Origin: Rheum nobile
Lineage: Eukaryota > Streptophyta > Magnoliopsida > Caryophyllales > Polygonaceae
Reading direction: 5' to 3'
Assembly: GCA_027886185.1 (NCBI GenBank)
Contig: WOAB01000893.1
Span: 4,588,001 to 4,652,000, forward strand
DNA length: 64,000 nucleotides
Under the pieces are notes generated by a model. That model was not told the DNA's origin and did no database searches. It worked only from the letters and a program-made list of their open reading frames with translations. The stretch's first letter is position 1. Each line of letters starts with the position of its first letter. Made by a program: the position numbers and the translations under genes. Positions 1 to 10,243 of the stretch are shown piece after piece.

Positions 1-2084
1 GTTGATTTGCAGTATTTATATATTCATGTAGGGAAGTCTCTTTCTGGAAAGAAACAATTAGTCTTTGGTGTTAATGTAAAGTTGCGTTATTAAAGTAAGT
101 TGTCTGTCGTGGAGCTTCTATTAAATGTGTTTAGCTAGGGCCTAGTCTCCAATTATTACTTAGATTTCTAGATTGCTGGGTTGTTAGAATGTTGCCACTG
201 GTTTGTTTTAGCAAGTCCAGGAATCCAGAATCTAGGTACCCAAATATGTAGAGAAATGCTTCTTACACCTCGTCTAATCATAATTGTTCAGATAGCTTTA
301 GAGGACCTTGAAAGTTGTATGTATTGCTACAACCTCTTTGATTAAATTGTTCCTTTTTTGTAAAAGAACTTCCAAAATCAACTTTTTATAGAGACTCATC
401 ACAACTGAGTCAGTTATCATTTCTCAACTGAAGTCACTTCATGGTTCATATTGTCTGTCTTTCTAAATATGCCTTCTTGCTTTGATCTACTTTATTTGGA
501 TCTCTCATTGTTGGCCATATCGCAATATGAATGGAAACAAGATCAACCAGTTGACTTTGTGCCATGGTGTTTTTTTTTTTCGCGGGATAGTAAATGAAGA
601 GGGGATCTAGTGCTATAATTTTCCGTCTTTTGGTTTATCCTTCCTCGTAAGCTTTAGAATTTACAAGATCTTGATTGAGCTTCATATCCACTCTTTTATC
701 TAGTAGACTGAAATTTATTTATCTTTTCTGCCACCATATCTGAGAAAACAGCTCGCCTTGTGGCATTTCATCTGGGGTTTCTAGCACATTTGATGGTTTT
801 TTCTATGTTGAGAATCATTCTACATTGTATCACAGAATTGCCATTTTTTTGTCCCGTCTAAGGTTAACAAAATGGATGGCTGCCAGGGTAGGAAGCCCTA
901 TGACCTGCTTGATTCATGATGTTGTTAAGAATTGTTTATGAACTATAGTTGAGACAAAGGGTCTGGTTGTCAAGACTCTTGCTTTTATTGAACTTTCAGA
1001 ACTATGTATGTATACTTGATCACATCATTAGGGATGTATACGAATTTAACATGTATATAGTCAGGAAGAAACTGCTGAGAGATCATGATGTCTACTAATT
1101 GGCAAAATTTTGAAGTTCTTTTACTAGAGTAGCTGTAAATGTGAAGTGTAAAGATCATTAAAGTATGTACAAGCTGATTAAGTTGGCTAGCTAGTAGCTT
1201 GTGATTCAATAATTCAGGTTGCCATATTTGTTTGCTTGCCATGTGTTCTCTACTTTATGTGCGTGTAGCTCTTGTTATTCATTCTAAATTGACGCATAAA
1301 ATCCCATCTCAACTCTTTATTCTGCTATTTGTATCTATGAACTAACATTACATTCTAAGCTACTAGCTAAGCAGTAGTTATTATTGTTGGACACATCAAA
1401 TAAATCTCAATACATGTTGGACGCATCAAATAAATTTCAATATATGCCCGTAGTTATTATTATAAGCATGCAATTTTGTTCTGACTCATTTTTTCTTTGA
1501 TTTTAGATTATAATAGAATATGCAATCTAAACATCAAGTATAAAGGAAAATTGAGTGAAATATTATGTATCTGAATCTCCAATTTTGTGTGCATAAGTGT
1601 AGGATGTGTTGCCTCTATGAAACAGAGTGAAATACGCAAGAGGTACCAAAGGAGACTTAGTGCCTACTTTTGAAAGTATAAGGGTGTAGACTGATTCGAG
1701 ATCAAGACGTTGGCAATGGGAATGAAGAATCATAAGGGGTGCTTTTGTTGCTTTAACTGTTAAATTTTTTAGGTGATGAAATGTGAATTGTTATTTTCCT
1801 TTCTCTAGACAAGAATGCATTGTGCCTTAATATGATTTTAGTGTTGTTTTTACTTTAATTGGTTTATTTTAGTACATTGTCCAATTAGGTGAACAATGTT
1901 ACTTTTATGTAATATTGGCATATTGTGTTGAAATGTGATATGACATTTCATTTTTACATAGCTATTATATTTTTTTGTATGAATTTTAGAGTGGTTAATG
2001 CGTTGAAAAGAGGCATGATTGGTGCATTTTAATTACAGTATGAAAATATGCAAAAACAAATCCGGCATGTATTATTAAGACATC
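1..2084. other. AT-rich non-genic stretch left of the CACTA end
   Basis: No reading frame with a recognisable domain is visible on either strand; the longest open stretch is under 90 codons and looks random. The stretch may be the interior of the CACTA element that ends at 2496, because no left CACTA terminus is seen in the window, or plain intergenic DNA. A short direct duplication of TTGGACACATCAAATAAA-like sequence occurs near 1387-1440. Confidence 0.5.
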
Positions 2085-2496
2085 ATATAACCCGTACCTA
2101 AATACACCCGGGTTATATATAACCCGGACCTTCAAATACCCGGGGTATTTAGCATCCCTTGAAATGTGATGCTAGTGGGACTTTTTAACCCGAACTATTT
2201 GTAGATGCGGGTTATAAGTCCTACTAGTGTGATATTTGGACATCATAATATAACACGGACGACAAATGGTCCGGGTGATTTATTCTCTTTTTAACCCGGG
2301 CGCGTTTTCATGGTCCGGGTTATATAGTCCATTTTCCTTGCGTTTTATAGTCATGTAGTTTAACCCAGGCGTGTAAAAAAGGGTCCGGATTATATAACCT
2401 ATTATATCCTCAACCTGAAGCCCGAACCATTTTCGGCCGAAATTCGGGTTATTTTATGTTTTACGCCCGAGTTAACAACCCGTTATTGTGGTAGTG
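2085..2496. mobile_element. Right terminal and subterminal region of a CACTA (En/Spm) DNA transposon
   Basis: The stretch is filled with short AACCCGG / CCGGGTTAT words in both orientations, including near 2088, 2110, 2190, 2290, 2322 and 2440. Clustered subterminal repeats of this kind are the transposase-binding region of CACTA elements. It stops at 2496 with a sequence whose reverse complement begins CACTACCACAATA, the diagnostic CACTA terminus. The left terminus is not in the window, so the element either extends past position 1 or is truncated. The next three bases, AGT, are the expected 3-bp target duplication, but its partner cannot be checked. Confidence 0.8.
2484..2496 (-). repeat. 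CACTA terminal inverted repeat
   Basis: Read on the minus strand this is CACTACCACAATA. The family signature CACTA is at the extreme end, followed by AACGGGTTG, which leads into the subterminal repeats. Confidence 0.85.
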
Positions 2497-2543
2497 AGTG
2501 TCTTTTCTTGCTTCATATTTTTTATGGGATATATAGTCGTATC

Positions 2544-2559
2544 AATATGCCTTGTAAAA
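2544..2559. repeat. Target site duplication, left copy (LINE-type insertion)
   Basis: The 16-mer AATATGCCTTGTAAAA here is repeated perfectly at 3695-3710, immediately after a poly(A) run. A long TSD plus a poly(A) tail is the hallmark of target-primed reverse transcription by L1-type machinery. Confidence 0.92.
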
Positions 2560-3694
2560 AAATTACATTTAATATTATACGCAGTAGAACCGCCAGGGTT
2601 ACCCTCCTCTGGAGGGAAACTCTCTTCCCTCCTGTGTGAGGGATTTTCTAGCCATGTGCTAGTTTCTTCGCCGCCTCGTTCTCTACCGTCCGTCGTTGCC
2701 GCTGTCTCGCCGGTGGTTGTTCCCCCTCTGTTCCTCTTCCCTGCCTTCCCCTGCTCCCCTGCTCTCCTGTACAGGTTTTCTCGGCTCCTTCTTCGTTGCC
2801 TCCTCCGCCATCTCCTCCGCCTTCTCCACCGCAATCTCCCCGCCTTCCTCTGCTGCATGCGCCGGCCATGACCTCTACGTTCTCTGCGTTCCAGGCTCAT
2901 GACCAATTTTGTTTTGGCTGCATGTGCATCTCTCTTTCCGCCTTCGCCCACTTCGTGCTCTGCTGCTGTTCCGGCCATCGGTTTGCTGCACCACCTAGCG
3001 ACTGTACCACCAGGCGACTCTTCTCTCCTCAACCGACTTCCACCCTTCTCCACCGACCGCCTCCTCTCTGTCCTCGGATTCCGAGTTGGCATTTCAGTGG
3101 TTTGGGGTTTTGGTTTTCGACCGGAATTTGGGGCCGGAAATTGCTTGGGTCGGTGTCTGTTTTGGTGGATCTGAGTTTTGGGAATTTTGGGCATGCGCCG
3201 GTCTTTGACAGATAGATCAACCCCTCCTTGTGCCGGTCTTTGTTGCTGTAATTTAGGGGTTTTCGGTGTTCTCCCCTTTTTACTGTTGGTGGGGTTTGAT
3301 TTGATTCATCTTTGTTCTTTGCTTTGCTTTATTTTATCGAGTATGTATAGTTGTTTTTACTTCCTTTTGGTGCTTGTTCTTACCTTGACTATCATGCTGG
3401 TTTTGACATCTCTTGTTCTTTCTAATGGATCAATGATTGTGATAGTGATTAAATCATTAAAAGCTAGCACAATCTTTAGTCCATTAGTTTCAAGAGTTGT
3501 TTTCCAGGGCCTCTTCTCTTTAGCACTATCTTTTGTTTTTTGATGTTCGATGTTTGTTGTTAGGTTGTCCATCTCCTTGCCTTTGTTGGCAATGGTATTG
3601 CTCTTGCTTGACTATCAATCGCCAAGTTGCTTGGCTTGTAATCGTTTATCGGGTTTCTTTTTATAAATACAGTCAGTGTTTCCATCCAAAAAAA
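2560..3694 (+). mobile_element. Polyadenylated retro-insert, probably an internally deleted plant L1 LINE
   Basis: About 1.13 kb bounded by a perfect 16-bp duplication and ending in a run of A (about 3688-3696). The first 600 bases are GC- and pyrimidine-rich (CCGCCTC-type sequence), as in plant L1 5' leaders, and change abruptly to TTG-rich DNA that ends in TATAAATACAGTCAG and the poly(A). Open frames across the GC-rich part encode low-complexity Pro/Ser/Arg strings on both strands and are not believable proteins. No reverse transcriptase or endonuclease is present. It could also be a retrocopy of a host mRNA carried by L1 enzymes. The insertion mechanism is clear; the source is not. Confidence 0.7.
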
Positions 3695-3710
3695 AATATG
3701 CCTTGTAAAA
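3695..3710. repeat. Target site duplication, right copy
   Basis: Perfect repeat of 2544-2559. If the insert and one copy are ignored, the frame of the interrupted LINE stays open from about 2497 into the zinc-finger coding region, so the insert appears to lie inside an older LINE. Confidence 0.9.
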
Positions 3711-4604
3711 TTAGATCATGCTTTCAAATCCTCCAGATGCAATGCACAATTGGAGGATTTGAATCATCTCTTATTTCATTGTAACCATACCAAGAAAACA
3801 ATAGAGAAAATGAACCAATCCACATATGGTATTATTATTTCCATACACATAGAAAATAAAAAAATCAATGAAATCATTGATGAAATTCGACAAAAAACCG
3901 ATCGCTTGCATTTTATAGAATTACTGGTTTCTTGGTGGGGAATCTGGTTCTATAGAAACCAACAAAGCTTTGGAAGCCCAAATAATGATGCCAACCACAT
4001 CAAGGATGTTCCTATTTATATCAAACAACAAATTGAGAACTGGAATAAGACGAAAACCTGGAATCCTGACTGCCTAGCATATGACAAACCTAAACCTCAT
4101 AGAACAAATAACTTCAGACGGCCAATAAAAAAATGGAAAAAACCTCCAGATGAAATTATTAAAATCAATATTGATGGATCAACAAAAATGAATGGTGAAT
4201 CTAGCTTTGGCTACATTTTCCGGAACAATAAAGGTGAACCTACTTTTATCTTCGGGGATAAATGTGATACCTCAACCCCATTAAAAACAGAAACACTTGC
4301 GGTAAGAAATGCCCTGGTAAAGGCCTATGAATTAGGCATTACCGACATACAACTTGAATGCGATAACCTGACCGTTGTGAATGTCCTAAACCAAATCTGG
4401 CAATGTCTATGGGATATTGAAATGATTATTTCTGATATCCTGTGTGTTTTACAAATTTTCTCTTCAGTGCAGATTTCTCATGTCTTCCGGGAAACAAACG
4501 TGGTGGCCGACTTCATCGCAAATGATGTCCAACTTAGTTCCTTGGAAGATATTCGAACTAGTTTAGAATTTGTAATTCTCATCCGAAAGGATGCTATAAA
4601 CTGA
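3711..4604 (+). pseudogene. C-terminal part of a plant L1-type LINE ORF2: zinc finger plus RNase H
   Basis: About 300 codons open to a TGA at 4602-4604. The N-terminal part has a Cys/His cluster ending EDLNHLLFHC, typical of the zinc-binding domain after plant LINE reverse transcriptases. The last 150 residues form an RNase H fold: KINIDGS (first Asp), ETLAVRNAL (Glu), LECDN (second Asp) and a closing HVFRETNVVADFIA with the conserved Asp. Plant L1 elements of this kind use RNase H to remove template RNA. Endonuclease and reverse transcriptase are missing, cut away on the left where the CACTA end and the retro-insert lie. The domain is intact but has no start codon or visible promoter, so it is a fragment. 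Confidence 0.85.
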
Positions 4605-4678
4605 GAAACCGGCTCTTTTGTGGTTTCCAGTCTAATTCTTACTTAATAATAATAAAAAATCGGTAGAGCTCTACCGAT
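4605..4678 (+). other. LINE 3' tail and an adjoining 20-bp perfect palindrome
   Basis: After the ORF2 stop comes a short untranslated tail ending in TAATAATAATAAAAAA at about 4643-4658, the simple-repeat tail usual for L1-type elements. The next 20 bases (4659-4678, centre GAGCTC) form a perfect palindrome that could fold into a hairpin. It is the first non-LINE sequence, and its role is unknown. Confidence 0.6.
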
Positions 4679-5129
4679 GGATTTGAATTGTAATTAAAAT
4701 CTCAACTTCAATGACTAGATTGTAATCTATCCGTATCAAATTACATATTCTTTTATTTTGATATTTGTATAAGGTTGTCTTATGACTTATACTAGTATAA
4801 TACCCATGCCTCGCACGAGATTTGTTTACCATTCTCACATTTAGACAAAAATAATTATACGGAAACTATATATTTAATTAATAGAGAAATAATTATATCG
4901 TGAATGGTATAGAAATATGTATAAAGTGAATGACATTGTAAATGAGATGTCGGACATTGAGATATGCTCACTAACTATCAAATTATGACTAACTTCAAGC
5001 ATGAATCATGCATAAATTGTATTTATATACTTATTGCTATATCAATTTTGCAATATAAAATGACAAAATAGGGAAGCATATTTGTTAATCTAAACAATTT
5101 GAAGGTGTTCGTTGTCAAGCTAAGTCGAC

Positions 5130-5359
5130 AATAATACGATGACTCAATATTTTGAGGTACAATATATGTATACTGGAAAATAAGTATAATAATCATTCAT
5201 TAATCTTATTATTATAAAAAACAATGTTGTTTTAGATAACCAATAATACGGTGACTCAAAATTTTAAGGTACAATATATATATATATAGTGGAAAATAAA
5301 TATACGTATCATTCATTATCTTATTGTTACGATAAAAAAACAATGTTGTTTTAGATAAA
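5130..5359. repeat. Two-copy tandem duplication, period about 112 bp
   Basis: The unit starting AATAATACGATGACTC at 5130 is repeated from 5242 as AATAATACGGTGACTC. Both units continue through AAGGTACAATATAT-like and AACAATGTTGTTTTAGATAA segments, with scattered substitutions. Confidence 0.85.
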
Positions 5360-5508
5360 TCTAATAAATCTACTAAGCAACTGGTAGAAAAAATATAATA
5401 TGCATTATTCAACACTAATCAAATAATCAATTCATAAAAAAATTTATATGATCATGTTAGTAGCTAGATAATCAATTGGTCGTATACATAGTTCACATTT
5501 TGCATATA

Positions 5509-5637
5509 CATATATAGTTACTATTTTTAAAACTATTACCTATTTACATAGATACCATTTTTGTGAAATATGATTATATTATTCATGTCAAAATTTGAAT
5601 TATAGATCAATAGTTTTAAAAATGATAACTATATATG
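5509..5637. mobile_element. Short inverted-repeat element (MITE-like), 129 bp
   Basis: The first 29 bases (CATATATAGTTACTATTTTT...) are the reverse complement of the last 29 apart from a few mismatches, and an unrelated loop of about 70 bases lies between them. Size, AT content and TA flanks suit a Stowaway/Mariner-type MITE, but there are no family-specific terminal bases, so the superfamily is a guess. Confidence 0.55.
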
Positions 5638-6030
5638 TAATAATATATTATTACTTTCACACAAAAAATGAAGATAAGATTGAATTAAAAATTAATGTAA
5701 ATGAAGTTGAAAAAGTTGGGGGTGACATCTGATATGTAATTAGATTTCTTAATACTTGTACATTGCAAGCTAGTGATTTGTTATTGTTTTCACATTTAGA
5801 AAAAAAACTATACATAAACTATATATTTAATAGATATAAAATATGTATGTAGTTTGCAACAGAGTAAATTCAACAATAACATAAGAATGATAATATTTAT
5901 AATTATGATGTAATACGAAATTCACACAAAAATAACTTGTATTTGAAACTAAATCTCTACACCTAGAAAGAAATAGATGCGTGTTAAAATAAAAGAAATA
6001 ATTAAAAAGAATAAACTAAGGTATAATAAT

Positions 6031-7839
6031 TTTAATAACCCTCATTTTATCATAAGGGTGTTATTAATGTAATTTCTATATTTTATATTGATGATAATCA
6101 AAGTTATGAAATTTATTTTATTTCTTTCAAAGGAATAATTTAAAATTTTCATTAACTTAAGTTCAAAAGTTGGGTTAAGATAATTTTTGGTACCAATGAT
6201 CAAATGGGTTATAATAGTATGGATATAAATAAATAATTAAGTATAGCCATGAATGTGGTTTTGGAAATTTTTAGTTATATAATAAAGGTTATAAGAATTA
6301 TTATGTTTATCCATGAGAGGATAAAATAATACTTAGCCTAAGTAGGTTAACTTTTTAATTCATGAATTATTTAACTTATGTTAATATTAATTTAAATAAA
6401 ATTGTCTTGTTAAGAATAAAGTATTTAAAGTAAGAGTAATAGAATGTATATGGTTAAGTTTATAAGATAATGTAACTTAAGCTTTCAACTTAAATCTGGG
6501 TTAAAATGTATAAATAAACTTGGATAAGTTATAATTAAGTTTGGGTAAATTTTACAATTTTTTAAAGTTAAATTAATGCAGTTTTGTCACAACTTGAAAA
6601 GTTGGGCAAAAATGCATAATTAAGGCAAACTAAGGGGGCCGTGTGTAATTAATGGGAATGGTCATCTTCAACCTCCAACCAACACGCAGCTGTTGGGAAG
6701 CTCACGGCCATGGCCGAATTCGTCCACGATTCGAGCGGTATTTTTGCAATTAAAGCTTGAGAGTTTTAGGTAACTATCATACGTGTATTATCCCCTTGAA
6801 ATCGATAATCAATGTCCCCCGAATCGCTCGAATTTGCCCAAGGAAGGTAAGTGTATTTGCAGACGCGTCGATCGAATAATTGACAAAATTCGATCCAATT
6901 CGAGATCGATTCGAGCCAAATCAAGCACGATTGTGTAGAGTAAGTTCATCCTAAAAACTCACGAACCCTAGAAACTAACCGCGGTTGTTCATCGGGAGAA
7001 TTCGACCACCACTGTGCTCCATTGTTGCAATTGTTGTCACCACTAGCACCGCCCATAGGTCCTCTTTAAAAGACCCTTGACCCCGACCCCAGTACTGCTC
7101 TGACGAGTCGTAATTTGGCCAGTTTCCGGCCGGTGCCACCCGCGAACCCCCGGTGAAGATTTTCCCCAATTCGATTTTGTAGTTTTTATTTTTGTTTAAT
7201 TTAATTGTGATTAACTAAGTTAATCTAGATTAATTAAAAATATGTTAGGTTAATTTGATTTTATATATATTAAATTTTTTTTTTGGTATTATCTTATATT
7301 ATGAATGATTAATTTATAACATTTCATTAGAAAATAAGTTGGGTTATAAATTTATTAGAGTTGTAGATTATGATTATTTAGAATATACGACTAAATGATT
7401 TTTAGCGTCGTATAGATAATCATTTTATTGAAAAGCCATGAAATTGATTTATTTAGAGTTAAATAAATCTAATTAGAAACCGAGACAAGTATCGTCCAAA
7501 TGTCGTTATTGAATAAATTATCTAATCATAATTTATTTATGTTGTGTGATTTGGGTACATCTCGGAATCGCTTTTGGAACGCAAATAAAGCAGGAAGCCA
7601 ATTTGCTTTTCAAAAACAACCATCTTCGTTACGCCGTTCGACCTTCTTCGTAACTCAAGGCAAGTGGCGGTTCGCTCTTGCAATTTATTTCATGTTTTTT
7701 TTATTTGACAATTAATCTATTGTCTTAATTAAGTTTGGATAAATATTCTTAATTTTTGTGTTTGGGAACTTGTGTGTTAAATTGATGTGTAAATGAACCT
7801 TATTATTAGGTTGTATATTTGCTAGCAACGACCCTTATA

Positions 7840-7873
<34 letters not shown>

Positions 7874-9014
7874 GGGTGCTAGATGAAATTTGGTGTGGAT
7901 TTGTTATGCATTTGGTGTGGACTTATATGCTAGTTAGCACGAGTATTCGTAGGAATGCTAATTACCTTACGAGGTTTAGTTATTTCTTTATAACTTGGCA
8001 TTAGGAGGATTATTGCCCTAATTCTTTTGGTCATGACCTACCCTTATTGTATATAAGTGGTGGTGCACTTAGCTAGTGCCGAAATTCGTGATTCGTCCCA
8101 TGATATATATCTCATTGCGAGATTGGTGTGGATTAAAAAACTTTAACGTAAATGCACGTTTTGGAATTAAATAAGATAAGTGCCGTTTTGCACATAATTA
8201 ATATACCCTCAGGCGATAAGTACAACGTGGAAGCCGCCCGGTCTCTTGTCTAAAGTAAGTCCCATTTTCAATCTGAATTCGCAATATGCGGTGAGGTTGG
8301 TCGAGGACCCAAATATTCAATGAGGCGTTTTCAAACTTTGTGTGATATATATAATGTTCCCAAACAAACTCATAAATTTCTCATAAGATTCAGTTCGTTG
8401 GAGTCTTCTCTTTTAACATGTCTCCTCTTTTGTTTCAATAGGAGTATAATAGTCATAGACCGTTTACCGAGTTTATTCGAGAAACAAGGATAGTGACTAT
8501 ATACGACTACAATAACCATTCCGTTTTTCACTCTCGCATAGTCTTTCATTAGACTAACCAACCGTTCCTTTTCCTTGCATGGTTGGATGATGTCATCCAT
8601 CCTATACGGCACATTAGTGGTTGATCTCTGACGCCTTGAAGTAACAAATCGAAGACGAAGGCTTGTATTTGAAGTTTAGTTTGAAGAATTTCAAGGTTGT
8701 TTGAATATAAGATTTAATTTCCTAATTAATGTAATATGTGAAATTGTTATATCCTAGTCATGTAATTAAGATTTATTTAAAGTCTTCCGCTATAATTTCA
8801 ATATCCTTTGTAAACTATCCTTCTCAATTTACGAGAGGAGTTTTAATAAAAGATTGAGTATTCATTATATAAGTCTTCCGCTACTCTTTTATTATTTAAT
8901 GTTTATTTATTTATTTAAGTTCAATTGTTCCGATTAAAGTCTAGGGTGACTTTGGACATTAAAGTCTGAGGTCACTGGCGTGTGACACTACCAACATAAG
9001 TCGGATGTGTTACA
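6031..9014 (+). mobile_element. Solo LTR S1 of a long-LTR Gypsy family (Tekay/Del-like)
   Basis: About 2.98 kb. It begins TTTAATAACCCTCATTTTA (the first G of TG is decayed) and ends GGATGTGTTACA, matching the termini of S3 (TGTAATACCCCTCATTTT ... GGGGTGTTACA). It is flanked by perfect 5-bp duplications ATAAT (6026-6030 and 9015-9019). There is no PBS, PPT or second LTR, so the element was reduced to one LTR by recombination. Internal landmarks shared with S2-S4 include a TTAGCACGAGTATTCGTAG segment near 7936, ATTAGACTAACCAACC near 8550 and AGGTCACTGGCG near 8970. TGTAACACCC termini are typical of chromovirus Tekay/Del LTRs, but without the interior the lineage is inferred. Confidence 0.85.
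7830..7873. repeat. (ATT)n microsatellite inside S1
   Basis: About 14 uninterrupted ATT/TTA triplets within solo LTR S1. The other copies of the family lack it, so it expanded after S1 inserted. Confidence 0.9.
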
Positions 9015-10243
9015 ATAATAAATATCGGAAGAGAGATGTCACTTGTCATAGCTTTATTAGTAGTAAAAAATGACTAAATAGTCATCAAACAAGTTGAATA
9101 ATAACTATTCGACAAATTAAGTGCATTATTTTATTCTCTAATTTTTGCAAACTGAATGATCACAAAGACCATATTGTAGGTTAAACCATCATCAAATGGA
9201 TGATGCAATTTAGCATAAATATTCTGTAGTGTATGATTGATGGCACTATGTCATAAACATTTGTAAAATAGAATTAGTGCTTGGTAGGAATATATTTAAT
9301 TATGACTATAAATGAAAAATAAAAAGTAATTTAAAAAAGAGTAATTGCACTGGCGTACAAGTAACATTGTTACTTGTGATATTATGACAAAGAATTAAAC
9401 TCGACCTATATATATAATCAGAAGTTGTATATTATTATGAAAAAGAGCAAAAGGATAAAGCAACATATCAAATTTCAAATTAGATTGAATATACATGAAC
9501 TAAAATCATTTATATTAATGTACAACCGTTAACATTATTAATCATAACCATGTGATATATAATATATATTTTTTGTAACAGATCAATTACGAACCTAGTA
9601 TTTTGCTCAAAACAAAAATAATAACATATATATGCAAATTTACAATACACATGATATTTTAAGTAAGGCAATAAAAGAAAGCTCTTGATAGGTCAAATAA
9701 TTTTAATCATCAGTAATCTATTTAATACGTGTGATTAAATATAATCCAATAATGTTGAATGTTGATACATAGCTGATAGAGGGACGATGTACATATACAA
9801 AATGAGTACACGTTTTCCAAGCAAAAATAGCTATTTTGTCCTATAACATTTATCAACTATATATTACTCATTAAAAATTACAAATCAGTCCCCTAAAGGT
9901 TGATTCTTTTACTCTATTTATTTTTAATAGAATTTGTTAGGTATAATTCTCAAAAATATTAGAAAAATACAACTTTATTTAAATTTACATACAAATCTTT
10001 TAGTAAAAAGAAATATTTTTTTTCTATATCTATCTTTATTTATGTTAAAAGAATTCTGTATCTAAACTTATACTATTTTCATAACCTTTGAATCAAATAC
10101 CTTAAAATTCTAAAGATCTTTCTTCTTTTTTTAAAATAAAAAAATGTATTTACATAAAATAAATTAGTTTGAAAATAATTTTAAAAATTCTCAAACCTAA
10201 CAATAAGCCAAGAATCTTAAAAACTATGCTATAATATCATAAT
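9015..10243. other. AT-rich spacer between the two inverted solo LTRs
   Basis: About 1.2 kb with no reading frame or recognised repeat. It would be the loop if the flanking S1 and S2 copies paired. I see nothing else in it. Confidence 0.6.

Larger units (their letters stand above)
4679..6030. other. AT-rich non-genic stretch with diverged repeats
   Basis: No coding frame is supported. Two diverged direct copies of one repeat are visible, at about 4780-4930 and 5735-5855. Both carry TAATAC-CATG/TACATTGCA-type heads followed by TTCACATTTAGA and AACTATATATTTAAT. A related head, CTAGTATAGTGCCCGTG, recurs at about 34653, so this is a dispersed family in this genome. Confidence 0.55.

Noticed and set aside
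2472..3215. Overlapping long frames on both strands, up to 240 codons
   Set aside because: All are low-complexity Pro/Ser or Arg/Gly strings from a GC-rich leader; the frames are mutually antisense and have no domain.
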